Notes under the pieces: generated by a model
What the model was told of the DNA's origin: nothing
Seen by the model: only the letters and a program-made list of their open reading frames with translations
Databases searched by the model: none
Origin: Sinorhizobium arboris LMG 14919
GTDB taxonomy: Bacteria; Pseudomonadota; Alphaproteobacteria; Rhizobiales; Rhizobiaceae
Direction of reading: 5' to 3'
Length of the DNA: 64,000 nucleotides
NCBI RefSeq assembly: GCF_000427465.1
Contig: NZ_ATYB01000008.1
Span: 496,001 to 560,000 of the forward strand
Made by a program: the position numbers and the translations under genes
Part shown: piece after piece, positions 24,388 through 32,926 of the stretch
How positions within the stretch are numbered: position 1 is the stretch's first letter
Layout: every line of letters starts with the position of its first letter

Positions 24388-26604
24388 ATGAGTGGCGCGG
24401 ACCAGGTGCTTCCTGCAATATCGCAAACGGCGACCAGGATCATGCGGGGCGGGAGAGTTGTCGCCTGCCCGATCGACGATACGCTGTTGCTCGTCATCGG
24501 CGCGAGCGGGCCCGTCGCCGGACAGCTGCCGGCGGAGGTCAACGACGACCCCGCATCCGAGACGAGTGCCTCCGTGACCGGTTGGCGCCTGGCCTCACCG
24601 TCGTCGTCGGCCACGCATGGTTTTGCGGCGCTGCTGCAGACCGATGACGCCGATCGTCCGCTCACCACCTTCCGCCTGGGGCAGGAGGGCAGTCCCAAAC
24701 GCTACATTTTCGCCCCGCGAGCGCTTGCGCTTCGCGAGGCCGCGACAATCCTCGCGGAGCTTGCCGGCGGCCGACTGGCCGACGTCCTGGATTCCCTCGT
24801 GGATGCACTGATGCAACTGCCCACCGGCCGACAAAGGCTTGCGGCAATCCTCGCCCTGATACAGGCCCGAAAGAGCGGGGACGGCTTCATCGAATTCGCC
24901 GGCGAAACCCACGAGGGCGCAATCTTCCTTAGAGGTTGGGCCCGCGCCGCCGAGCCCGGCAACGCTCGCGTGATCGTATCCGGCGAAAGTCCGGTCATTG
25001 CCGACTGCGGCATCGCGACCTTTTCCCGGCAGGACATTCCGCCAGGCAGTACGGGTTTCATAGGTCTGCTGGCGACCAACGGTCCCCTCCGCGCGCGCGA
25101 CGTCGAGGGGCTCGTCTACCGGGGGCGCGGGGGCTGGCGATACACGCCGGTTCATGAGCACCGGCTGGTCGCCGGTCCCACGGAGACGCCCGGACATATC
25201 CGCTCCGTCCTGCTTCAGACACACAGTTCGCCCGCCGTTCTGCTCCGGTTGCGTTCGGCTGCCAACAGCTTCGAGGGGCGCGAAACGATCTCCGCCCTTC
25301 CCGTTCCGGTGCGGCTGGGAGTAGACAACATCTTTCAGGCAAACAGCGGCGCTTTCCTGATCTCCGGCTGGCTCCTCGACCCCGATGGGCATGTCCAGAG
25401 CGTCCGATTGCGCCATGGACGGACCGAGGTCCGGCTTGACGATCGCTGGACGCGGCTCGAGCGCTCAGATGTGACGGATGCCTTTACCGAAGAGCCGCTG
25501 TTCAAAAGCATGCTCGACCGGGACACCCATCCGCACGGCTTCATCGTATTTGCCAGTGGGCTGGGGTCGGATGGCATGGCCCCGCTGCACCTCGAATTGA
25601 CGCTCAAGGATTCCCGCCGGGCCTTCCTGCCGCTGACACCCGCAAGACTTCCGCCGCGTCTGGCGGCTCTGCGCCAGATCAAATCGATCGATCCGGAAAA
25701 TTGGGGGCTGACGGAGATCGTCGATCGTCAGATCGTACCGTTCCTGAGCGCGTCGGAATACCCCTCGCCCGGCGTCGGGGCTACCCTCGACGCGGGTGCG
25801 TTCGCCGACGCGTCGGATCCGCCGATCATCGTCGCCGTCGGACAGGCCGAAGAAAGGGGCCTTGCTCCCTTCCTCGGCCTTCTGGCTCTCGACCCGGAAA
25901 CGCGGCGCGCGCCGATCGCGCTCGTGCTGCATTCCGAGTGCTTTCGGCGCCAGGCCGGCCGTATCCGGCAACTCGCGCAGTTCTATCGACTGCCGCTCAG
26001 GCTGATGTCGGCGGAAACGGACGATGTCCATGACCTTCTGGAGGCGGGCATTCGGGCGCTTGCGAGCGAAACGGTCGTTCTGCTTGCCGGCTCTTTGTTG
26101 CCCCGCAGCAGCGGCTGGTACGGCAAACTCCTTGCCGCCTACGAGGAGAAGGGCGGGGTGGTTTCTCCCACCCTCGCCTACGAGGACCATTCCGTCCGAT
26201 GGGCCGGCTCCTGGGCGGACCCGCAGTCCGAATATTCGCTTACTGGCCGTTATGCCGGCTATCCGTTAAGCGCCGTGACGGGTCTCAAGCTCACCCGAAT
26301 CGCGGCGGCCTCCTTCGAATGCTGCATCATGCGGCGCGAGGCGTTCCTTCTCGCCGGAGGTTTCTCGGGGACTTATCTCGGATCACGGCAGAAGGGACAG
26401 GATCTCGGCTTGAGACTCAGCCGGGCGGGGATCGAATCCTGGTGGCTGCCCTCGGTGCAGATGCTGGGCTCCGACGAGACATCCGCGCCTGACGGCGCCT
26501 CCGCGGCTCCCCTCATCGAGCGGATCGACGAAAGACTGTTTTCGGCCCGGTGGGCTCCCCAACCTGAGAGCGAAGGCAATCGCATAGTGGAGGCTTGCCC
26601 ATGA
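24388..26604 (+). CDS. wgeF: Large glycosyltransferase-like protein WgeF/ExpE6
   Basis: Protein of 738 residues from ATG 24388. The first two thirds lack motifs I recognise; one part (NIFQANSGAFLISGWLLDPD, near 315) echoes the GWAFDP module of WgeE. The last third resembles the acceptor half of GT2 enzymes: LAGSLLPRSSGWYGKLLAAY near 572, FECCIMRREAFLLAGGFSGT near 650, and QKGQDLGLRLSRAGIESWWL. A clear DxD metal motif is not visible, so catalytic activity is uncertain. It overlaps wgeG by 4 bases. Confidence 0.75.
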   Translation: MSGADQVLPAISQTATRIMRGGRVVACPIDDTLLLVIGASGPVAGQLPAEVNDDPASETSASVTGWRLASPSSSATHGFAALLQTDDADRPLTTFRLGQEGSPKRYIFAPRALALREAATILAELAGGRLADVLDSLVDALMQLPTGRQRLAAILALIQARKSGDGFIEFAGETHEGAIFLRGWARAAEPGNARVIVSGESPVIADCGIATFSRQDIPPGSTGFIGLLATNGPLRARDVEGLVYRGRGGWRYTPVHEHRLVAGPTETPGHIRSVLLQTHSSPAVLLRLRSAANSFEGRETISALPVPVRLGVDNIFQANSGAFLISGWLLDPDGHVQSVRLRHGRTEVRLDDRWTRLERSDVTDAFTEEPLFKSMLDRDTHPHGFIVFASGLGSDGMAPLHLELTLKDSRRAFLPLTPARLPPRLAALRQIKSIDPENWGLTEIVDRQIVPFLSASEYPSPGVGATLDAGAFADASDPPIIVAVGQAEERGLAPFLGLLALDPETRRAPIALVLHSECFRRQAGRIRQLAQFYRLPLRLMSAETDDVHDLLEAGIRALASETVVLLAGSLLPRSSGWYGKLLAAYEEKGGVVSPTLAYEDHSVRWAGSWADPQSEYSLTGRYAGYPLSAVTGLKLTRIAAASFECCIMRREAFLLAGGFSGTYLGSRQKGQDLGLRLSRAGIESWWLPSVQMLGSDETSAPDGASAAPLIERIDERLFSARWAPQPESEGNRIVEACP

Positions 26605-27923
26605 GCGAGCGGCTTCGGGTTCTCGTCGTCTCGCATGGACATCCGGCGATGTCTCTCGGCGGGGCGGAGATAGCGTCCCATAGCCTGCACAAGGGCCTGA
26701 ACACCCTGCCAGGGGTCGAGTCGATCTATCTCGCGCGTGTCGCCCATCCGGTCCCGCGCCACGGCGCGTCAGCACTGATGAGCATGCGTCTTGCCGTGGA
26801 CGAAGTGCTCTTCCATGCCGATGACTACGACCATTTTTTCCTCTCCAACGGCGATACGGAGGCGATCCGCCGCGACCTCCTGCGTTTCGTCGGCGATCTG
26901 TCGCCTCATGTCATTCACTTTCATCACCTGATCGGCATGGGGATGGAGGCGCTGTATGCCCTCAGGGAAGCGCTGCCGGAGGCGGTCATCGTCGTCACCT
27001 TTCACGAATATCTGTCGCTTTGCCACAACCACGGGCAAATGGTGAAGCGACAGTCCGCTCAGCTCTGCAACGGTTCTTCACCTATCAGTTGCCATGGCTG
27101 CTTTCCCGAAATCCCGGTCTCCCGCTTCCTGAGGCGCGAGGAGTTCCTGCGCGGCATGCTCGGCCTTGCCGATGCCTTCATCTCTCCGAGCATGTTCCTC
27201 GCCACGCGTTATGTCGAATGGGGAATCGATGCGGACAAGCTTTCGGTGATCGACAACGGCATCGTCATGGACAAAGCCGCGCCGGTGCGCGAACTGCCGG
27301 TGCCATCCGCCCGACGGAACCGCTTCGCCTATTTCGGGCAGATGACGCCCTTCAAGGGCATCGACGTTCTGGTGGACGCGGTTTCGCGCGTGCCGGAAAA
27401 GATATGGGGCGAAGATTCCTGCCTGATGATCTTCGGCGGCAATCTCGAGCGCCAGCCGGCCGAATTCCAGGAGCGCCTAAGAAAGCTCATCGACGACGCC
27501 GGGCGTCGTGTGCGCTTCTATGGCGCCTACCAGAATGCCGATTTGCCACGGCTGATGCGCTCGGCCGATTGGGTGGTCCTGCCTTCCATCTGGTGGGAAA
27601 ACTCGCCCGTCGTCATACAGGAAGCCCTGCACCACCGCAGGCCGATCATCTGTTCCGACATCGGCGGCATGGCCGAAAAGGTCCAGGACGGACGGGACGG
27701 GCTCCATTTCCGCGCCGGTAGCGCGCAGGACCTTGCCGACAGGCTGGCCGAAGTACTGGACAGACCCGAGACATGGGACCAGCTGCACGCAACGCTGCGG
27801 CCCGCGACCAGCCATATCGAATCCGCCTGCGCGCATGCCGAGCTCTATCGTCGGGTGTTGGCGGACAAGCGGCGCTCAATAGGTGCAGGTCAATATGAAG
27901 CGGCGGCACAGGCCCTGGTCTAG
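26601..27923 (+). CDS. wgeG: GT4 glycosyltransferase WgeG/ExpE7
   Basis: GT-B glycosyltransferase of 440 residues; ATG 26601 overlaps the wgeF stop. It closely parallels WgeD: RLRVLVVSHGHPAMSLGGAE at the start, VIHFHHLIGMG, VTFHEYLSLCHNHGQMVKRQ, then the Cys-rich QLCNGSSPISCHGCF near 155, FAYFGQMTPFKGIDVLVDAV near 246, and PSIWWENSPVVIQEALHHRR near 330, followed by DIGGMAEKVQDG. The two paralogues probably use related donors or acceptors in the repeat unit. Confidence 0.9.
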   Translation: MSERLRVLVVSHGHPAMSLGGAEIASHSLHKGLNTLPGVESIYLARVAHPVPRHGASALMSMRLAVDEVLFHADDYDHFFLSNGDTEAIRRDLLRFVGDLSPHVIHFHHLIGMGMEALYALREALPEAVIVVTFHEYLSLCHNHGQMVKRQSAQLCNGSSPISCHGCFPEIPVSRFLRREEFLRGMLGLADAFISPSMFLATRYVEWGIDADKLSVIDNGIVMDKAAPVRELPVPSARRNRFAYFGQMTPFKGIDVLVDAVSRVPEKIWGEDSCLMIFGGNLERQPAEFQERLRKLIDDAGRRVRFYGAYQNADLPRLMRSADWVVLPSIWWENSPVVIQEALHHRRPIICSDIGGMAEKVQDGRDGLHFRAGSAQDLADRLAEVLDRPETWDQLHATLRPATSHIESACAHAELYRRVLADKRRSIGAGQYEAAAQALV

Positions 27924-27966
27924 ACGGTTGCGGCTCCACTGAACTGATAGCTGCTCGGGAATTCAC

Positions 27967-28953
27967 ATGATCGTTTACACCGACGAAAACCTCGAGGTCA
28001 TACATCGCCGCGGATCGTCGCCCTATCTTCTCGTCACCTTCAACGAAATGGAGATGCAGGCGAACGGCAGCCGCTTTTGGGGACAGCGGTTCTGCGAGAA
28101 AGCGGACGTCGCTGCCCTCGGCTTCATCAGTCGCCGGCCGAACTGGTTTCCGGCGGCGAGCGTGGTTGCCGCGGTAGATGCCGCCGCGCCGATTCTTGCC
28201 GCAGCGCCGGAACGCATCCTTTATGGCCATTCTCAGGGTGGTTATGCGGCACTGCGTTATCGTCGCCGTTTCGGCGCAAATGTCGCCATTGCTTTTTGCC
28301 CGCAGATTTCGATCGATCCGAAGGGCGCTCCGTTCGACAACCGCTTCGTCCGCTACTTCGCTCCCGACCTTCACAAAAACATGGCAATCGCCCCGGACCA
28401 GGCGGCCGGGCGCGCCTACCTCTTCTACGACCCCTTCCATGCCGTCGATCGCCGGCACGCGGAGCGGATCGCGGCGGTACAGAGCGAGACGCATCTCATT
28501 CCGGTTCATATGACCGGTCACGGCACCGTTCGGGCCTTCACCGGAACGGCCCGCGCGCTTTCGCTCATCGATGCCTGCCGCGCGGACGACGGAGCCGGTC
28601 TGCGTGCACTCGCCCGCTCGGCGCGGATCGGCGCTCCCATGCGCCCCTATCAGATCGCTGTTGCGGCAATCGCTCGCCACCCCGCCTGGGCCGACCGGTT
28701 TCTTCAACGCTTCGGCCAGGGCTTTTCGCCAGTCGAGCGGGTAAATTTTCTCTACCACCGGGCCAACCGCCATATCCGAGACGGCGCGCTTTCGATTGCA
28801 CGCGACATGCTTGCCGAGGCCGTGACGCTCCAGCCAGGCAATCACGGCTTCGTCCGCCGACTGGAAGAGCTTGAAGGCCGCATCGCTCGCACGCGCTGCT
28901 CGGAGCAGAACGAGGAAATGCGTGCAGGAAATTCCGCCCGCGCTTTTTCGTAG
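27967..28953 (+). CDS. wgeH: Alpha/beta-hydrolase-like protein WgeH/ExpE8
   Basis: Last gene of the wge operon, 328 residues. ILYGHSQGGYAALRYRRRFG near 84-103 is a nucleophile elbow (Ser89) of the alpha/beta hydrolase fold, followed by VAIAFCPQISIDP. An acid candidate lies in FYDPFHAVDRRHAERI, and a His candidate in HMTGHGTVRAFTGT near 178-191. The last 70 residues look TPR-like (RHIRDGALSIARDMLAEAVT). Galactoglucan is O-acetylated, so an acetyl-transferring or deacetylating role is plausible but not shown. It is separated from wgeG by 43 bases. Confidence 0.78.
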   Translation: MIVYTDENLEVIHRRGSSPYLLVTFNEMEMQANGSRFWGQRFCEKADVAALGFISRRPNWFPAASVVAAVDAAAPILAAAPERILYGHSQGGYAALRYRRRFGANVAIAFCPQISIDPKGAPFDNRFVRYFAPDLHKNMAIAPDQAAGRAYLFYDPFHAVDRRHAERIAAVQSETHLIPVHMTGHGTVRAFTGTARALSLIDACRADDGAGLRALARSARIGAPMRPYQIAVAAIARHPAWADRFLQRFGQGFSPVERVNFLYHRANRHIRDGALSIARDMLAEAVTLQPGNHGFVRRLEELEGRIARTRCSEQNEEMRAGNSARAFS

Positions 28954-29084
28954 AGTGACGCCTGTCTCGCTTCGTTGCGACATTCTTGGTCGCCAACGAG
29001 CAGCCTTCGAAATACGCATCCGTTGCAGCCTGAGCACGATGCGGGCCAACCGGAGCGCACGCTTGAGTGGAGGAGAGGAGAACG

Positions 29085-30674
29085 ATGGCGGGAGAATTGG
29101 AATTCATGAGCCGTGAAGTTGTTGCGGGCCGCCTGTCGAGGCGGGATTTTCTCGGGCGTGCGGCAGCCCTCGGCGCCACTCTTGCATCGGCACAGGCGCT
29201 GCTCGGCAATGCGGCTCAGGCCAGCGGCCCGGTCAAGGGCGGCATATTGCGCGCCGGACTTGTCGGCGGCGAATCCACGAACAGCCTCGATCCGGCGACC
29301 TGGGCGAGCCAGGTGCCCTATACGTTCGGCCGCTGCTGGGGCGAGCAGTTGCTCGAGGTCTCGCCCGCGGGCGAGGTAGAGTATCGGCTGGCGGAATCCT
29401 ACGAAGCCTCCAAGGACGCGAAGACCTGGGCGTTCACGATCCGCAAGGGGGTGACCTTCCACAACGGCAAGGAGCTCACGCCTGCCGACGTTGTCGCGAC
29501 TTTCGAACGTCATGCCGACAAGAACTCGAAGTCGGCCGCTTTGCCCTTCGTCCGGGAATTCGAGACGATCAAGGCCGACGGCGACAAGGTGGTCATCACC
29601 CTGCACCAGCCAAACGCCGACATGCCGTTTATCGTCAGCGATTATCATCTGATGATCCAGCCGAACGGCGGCAAGGACGATCCTACCGCCGGTATCGGAA
29701 CAGGGCCCTACAAAGTCGTCGTCAACGAACCCGGCGTGAAGCATGTCGGCGAGCGCCAGGAGGGCTACTGGGGCTCGGCCGAGCGTGGGCATGCCGACCA
29801 GATCGAAATCACCGTCGTCAATGACGCAACGGCGCGCACCGCTTCGCTCCAGGCAGGCGGCGTTCACATCATCAACCGCATCGAACCGAAGATCGTCGCG
29901 CTCGTAAAACGCATTCCCGGCGTCACGATCCGGAACGTCCCCGGCAAGGGCCATTATGTCCTCATCGCCCATTGCAACGCGGCGCCCTTCGAAAATAACG
30001 ACCTGCGGCTCGCTTTGAAATACGCCGTGGATCGCGAAGAGATGGTGACGAAGATTCTCGGCGGCTACGGCACGGTCGGCAACGATACGCCGATGATCAA
30101 GGGCTATCCGCTCTTCGACGACGATATCGAGCAGCGCGTCTTCAACCCGGACAAAGCGAAGTTCCACTTCAAGAAGTCGGGCCATGACGGTTCGATCCTG
30201 CTGCGGACCTCCGACGTCGCCTTCCCCGGCGCGGTCGATGCCGCGCAGCTGTTTCAGGCCAGCGCCGCAAAGTGCGGCATCAATGTCGAGCTCAAGCGTG
30301 AGCCCGGCGACGGCTACTGGTCCGACGTCTGGAACAAGCAGCCCTTCAGCATGTCCTACTGGACCGGCCGGCCGACACAGGATCAGGTCTATTCCATCGC
30401 CTATCTGTCAAACGCGGAATGGAACGACACCCGCTTCTTCCGAGAGGACTTCGACAAGCTGATCTATGCAGCGCGCGGCGAGCTCGACGAGATGAAGCGG
30501 AAGGTTCTCTACCGGGAAGCCGCAATGATCCTGCGCGACGAGGGCGGCGTGATCGCACCCATGTTCAACAACTATATCGATGCCACCAGCGACAGGGTCG
30601 GGGGCTGGGTCGACGATCCGAATGGAGAACTCATGGGCGGACACGCGCTGACGAAGTGCTGGCTCACCGCCTGA
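29085..30674 (+). CDS. Tat-exported peptide/solute-binding protein (SBP_bac_5)
   Basis: Periplasmic binding protein of 529 residues of the DppA/OppA class. Start at ATG 29085 with ggagaggag upstream. The N-terminus has a twin-arginine signal, SRRDFLGRAAALG (Arg19-Arg20), with cleavage likely after AAQA near 47. GGILRAGLVGGESTNSLDPA begins the mature fold, and WAFTIRKGVTFHNGKELTPA near 110 is the family block. No permease or ATPase lies beside it, so it is an orphan here; it would have to serve a transporter elsewhere. It is followed by a hairpin and by a convergent gene. Confidence 0.88.
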   Translation: MAGELEFMSREVVAGRLSRRDFLGRAAALGATLASAQALLGNAAQASGPVKGGILRAGLVGGESTNSLDPATWASQVPYTFGRCWGEQLLEVSPAGEVEYRLAESYEASKDAKTWAFTIRKGVTFHNGKELTPADVVATFERHADKNSKSAALPFVREFETIKADGDKVVITLHQPNADMPFIVSDYHLMIQPNGGKDDPTAGIGTGPYKVVVNEPGVKHVGERQEGYWGSAERGHADQIEITVVNDATARTASLQAGGVHIINRIEPKIVALVKRIPGVTIRNVPGKGHYVLIAHCNAAPFENNDLRLALKYAVDREEMVTKILGGYGTVGNDTPMIKGYPLFDDDIEQRVFNPDKAKFHFKKSGHDGSILLRTSDVAFPGAVDAAQLFQASAAKCGINVELKREPGDGYWSDVWNKQPFSMSYWTGRPTQDQVYSIAYLSNAEWNDTRFFREDFDKLIYAARGELDEMKRKVLYREAAMILRDEGGVIAPMFNNYIDATSDRVGGWVDDPNGELMGGHALTKCWLTA

Positions 30675-30690
30675 ACATGATCCCTGAAGC

Positions 30691-30716
30691 AGCCGGCGGC
30701 CCCGCGGCCGTCGGCT
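30691..30716. terminator. Hairpin between convergent genes
   Basis: agccggcggcc (30691-30701) pairs with ggccgtcggct (30706-30716), one G-U pair and a 4-base loop. It lies 17 bases after the binding-protein stop and before the converging HAD gene. There is no long U-run on either strand, so termination is only probable. Confidence 0.45.
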
Positions 30717-30735
30717 CACATCACAGCGTGCAGGC

Positions 30736-31457
30736 TCAGCCGCGGCGCCGGTGCAGCGAAAGCAATCCGTCTTCAACGAGGCGAGCCTCGACGTCGCTGT
30801 AATGCGACAGCATGACATGCGGCATCTCGGCCGCCGCGGCATGAGCCCCGGTGATGATGGCGACCTCGGCGCCCGCGGATTTGCCCGCGAGAATGCCCGC
30901 AGGCGCGTCTTCGAAGACGAGGCAATCCTCAGCGCGTACCCCGAGCCTCTCGGCCGCGAGCAGATAGCCCTGCGGATCGGGCTTCCCGGCCGAGACGTCC
31001 TCGCCGGTCACCAAGAGACGCGGCACCGGAATTCCAGCCGCCTCGAGCCGCCGCTCGGCGAGTTCGAGCGGCGCAGACGTAACGATCGCCCACTTCTCCG
31101 GCGGCAAGGTCTTCAGGAAGGTCACGGCGCCGGGAATTTCAACAATCCCTCGACATCGGCAATCTCCGCCTCGGCAAGAATGCGCGCCTCCTGTTCGGGA
31201 TCGACCGGCAGGCCCAGCGCCCGGATCGTATCCACGGCTCGCACACCGTGGACGACCTTCATGAGCGCCACCGGATCTATTCCGTTGCGGAGTGCCCAGG
31301 ATCCCCAGACCCTTTCAACGACTGCCATCGAGTTGAGTAGAGTGCCGTCCATGTCGAAAAGGAGGGCGGCGAAGTTCTTCGTGAAGATTGCGGAAGAGGA
31401 CGTGTCCAAACCGGGTCCCTTGGATTTCGAGTTCACATGCAGTGCAGCTCGGCACAA
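30736..31457 (-). pseudogene. HAD-family sugar phosphatase, frameshifted
   Basis: Two adjacent frames make one HAD-superfamily hydrolase. The first (to a TGA at 31122-31124) holds motif I LLFDMDGTLLNSM and a cap domain up to ADVEGLLKFPAP. The second holds TFLKTLPPEKWAIVTSAPLE (motif II region) and GKPDPQGYLLAAERLGVRAE with CLVFEDAPAGILAG (motifs III and IV). Inserting one base near 31128-31138 would join them as ...EGLLKIPGAVTFLKTL. Neither half is functional alone, so I call a 1-base frameshift; a sequencing error or a GTGA-coupled split gene are the alternatives. The true start is unclear (GTG 31433 or a TTG further in). Confidence 0.7.
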
Positions 31458-31485
31458 CTATCGCCTGAAGCGGCATCGCACAATG

Positions 31486-32145
31486 CTATCCATATCCATC
31501 CGTGACCAGAAAATCGATCGGCCCCCCCGCCATATCGTCGTCGAAGACGGCGCAGGAGAGCATGCCGCCGAAAACAGCGCCGGAATCGACATTGGTCCTG
31601 TTCCCGACCGTGCGCGGATTGCTTCGGCTCGGCGTATGCCCGTGGCAGACGTGCTTGCCCCAATAGCTACCGGAGTAGTTCGGATCGGTACGTATCCAGA
31701 GGAGGATATCGTCGCCCTGCTCTTCGAGGGGAATGGTCTCGTCGAGGCCCGCATGGACGAAAATACGGTGCCGATCGACGACGAGCGATGGCAGTTCGGC
31801 TATCCAGACCAGGTGGCTCAGGGGAACGGCGCCGCCATAGGAAGCCATCGTCTCCTCGCCCCCGTTCATCAGCCAAAGAGACATTTCCGCATGGCCTTTG
31901 CGTGCAGCCAGCAGCATGGCTTCGTGGTTGCCCTTGAGCGTGATCCATTCCCAGCCCGCCCTGCGCGGCCCGGCCATGATCCGCTCCACGACGCCGCGGC
32001 TGTCCGGGCCGCGATCGATGAGGTCCCCGAGGAAGATCACCCTGCCGCCGGGGGCGACTGATTCGATGCTGGACAGCAAGGTTTCGAGTTGTGCGAGGCA
32101 ACCGTGAATGTCACCGACGGCGAAAGTGAAACGCCGGCTATTCAT
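31486..32145 (-). CDS. PPP-family metallophosphatase (serine/threonine phosphatase-like)
   Basis: Cytoplasmic phosphoesterase of 219 residues with the full PPP metal signature: GDIHG at 11-15, GDLIDRGPDS near 40-49, GNHE near 72-75, VHAGLDE near 149-155, and GHTPSRS near 177. Family members remove phosphate from proteins or act on Ap4A-type nucleotides; the substrate is unknown. AGGAG lies 9 bases before the ATG. It is followed on the same strand by the broken HAD phosphatase, with 28 bases between, perhaps once one operon. Confidence 0.88.
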   Translation of the reverse strand: MNSRRFTFAVGDIHGCLAQLETLLSSIESVAPGGRVIFLGDLIDRGPDSRGVVERIMAGPRRAGWEWITLKGNHEAMLLAARKGHAEMSLWLMNGGEETMASYGGAVPLSHLVWIAELPSLVVDRHRIFVHAGLDETIPLEEQGDDILLWIRTDPNYSGSYWGKHVCHGHTPSRSNPRTVGNRTNVDSGAVFGGMLSCAVFDDDMAGGPIDFLVTDGYG

Positions 32146-32434
32146 GAATCGCTTCTCCTTCGCTCGTCCAAGACGGCGCGCTCCTTTCGTCGCTGATATG
32201 AATCGGCCATCTGAGGCCGCCCGGCGTGTCCGAGAGCTTTATCGCATCTCTCGGGCAATCGGAACCGATATTCGGAAAGCCCGATGCGTAGCAGGAATGG
32301 CGGGCTCGGACAGGCAGAGGCCGCAGGGAGAGGCCATGTCGCAATCGCCTGTGAAGGACGCCCTGACTCGCTGAATCTTCCGGCGACGGCAGGAGGCTCC
32401 ATCTCCTTCACGCGAACCGATATCTGCCCCAGGC

Positions 32435-32926
<492 letters not shown>

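Noticed and set aside
31122..31125. GTGA overlap suggesting two coupled small HAD genes
   Set aside because: Catalytic motifs of one HAD protein are divided between the two frames, which favours a frameshift.
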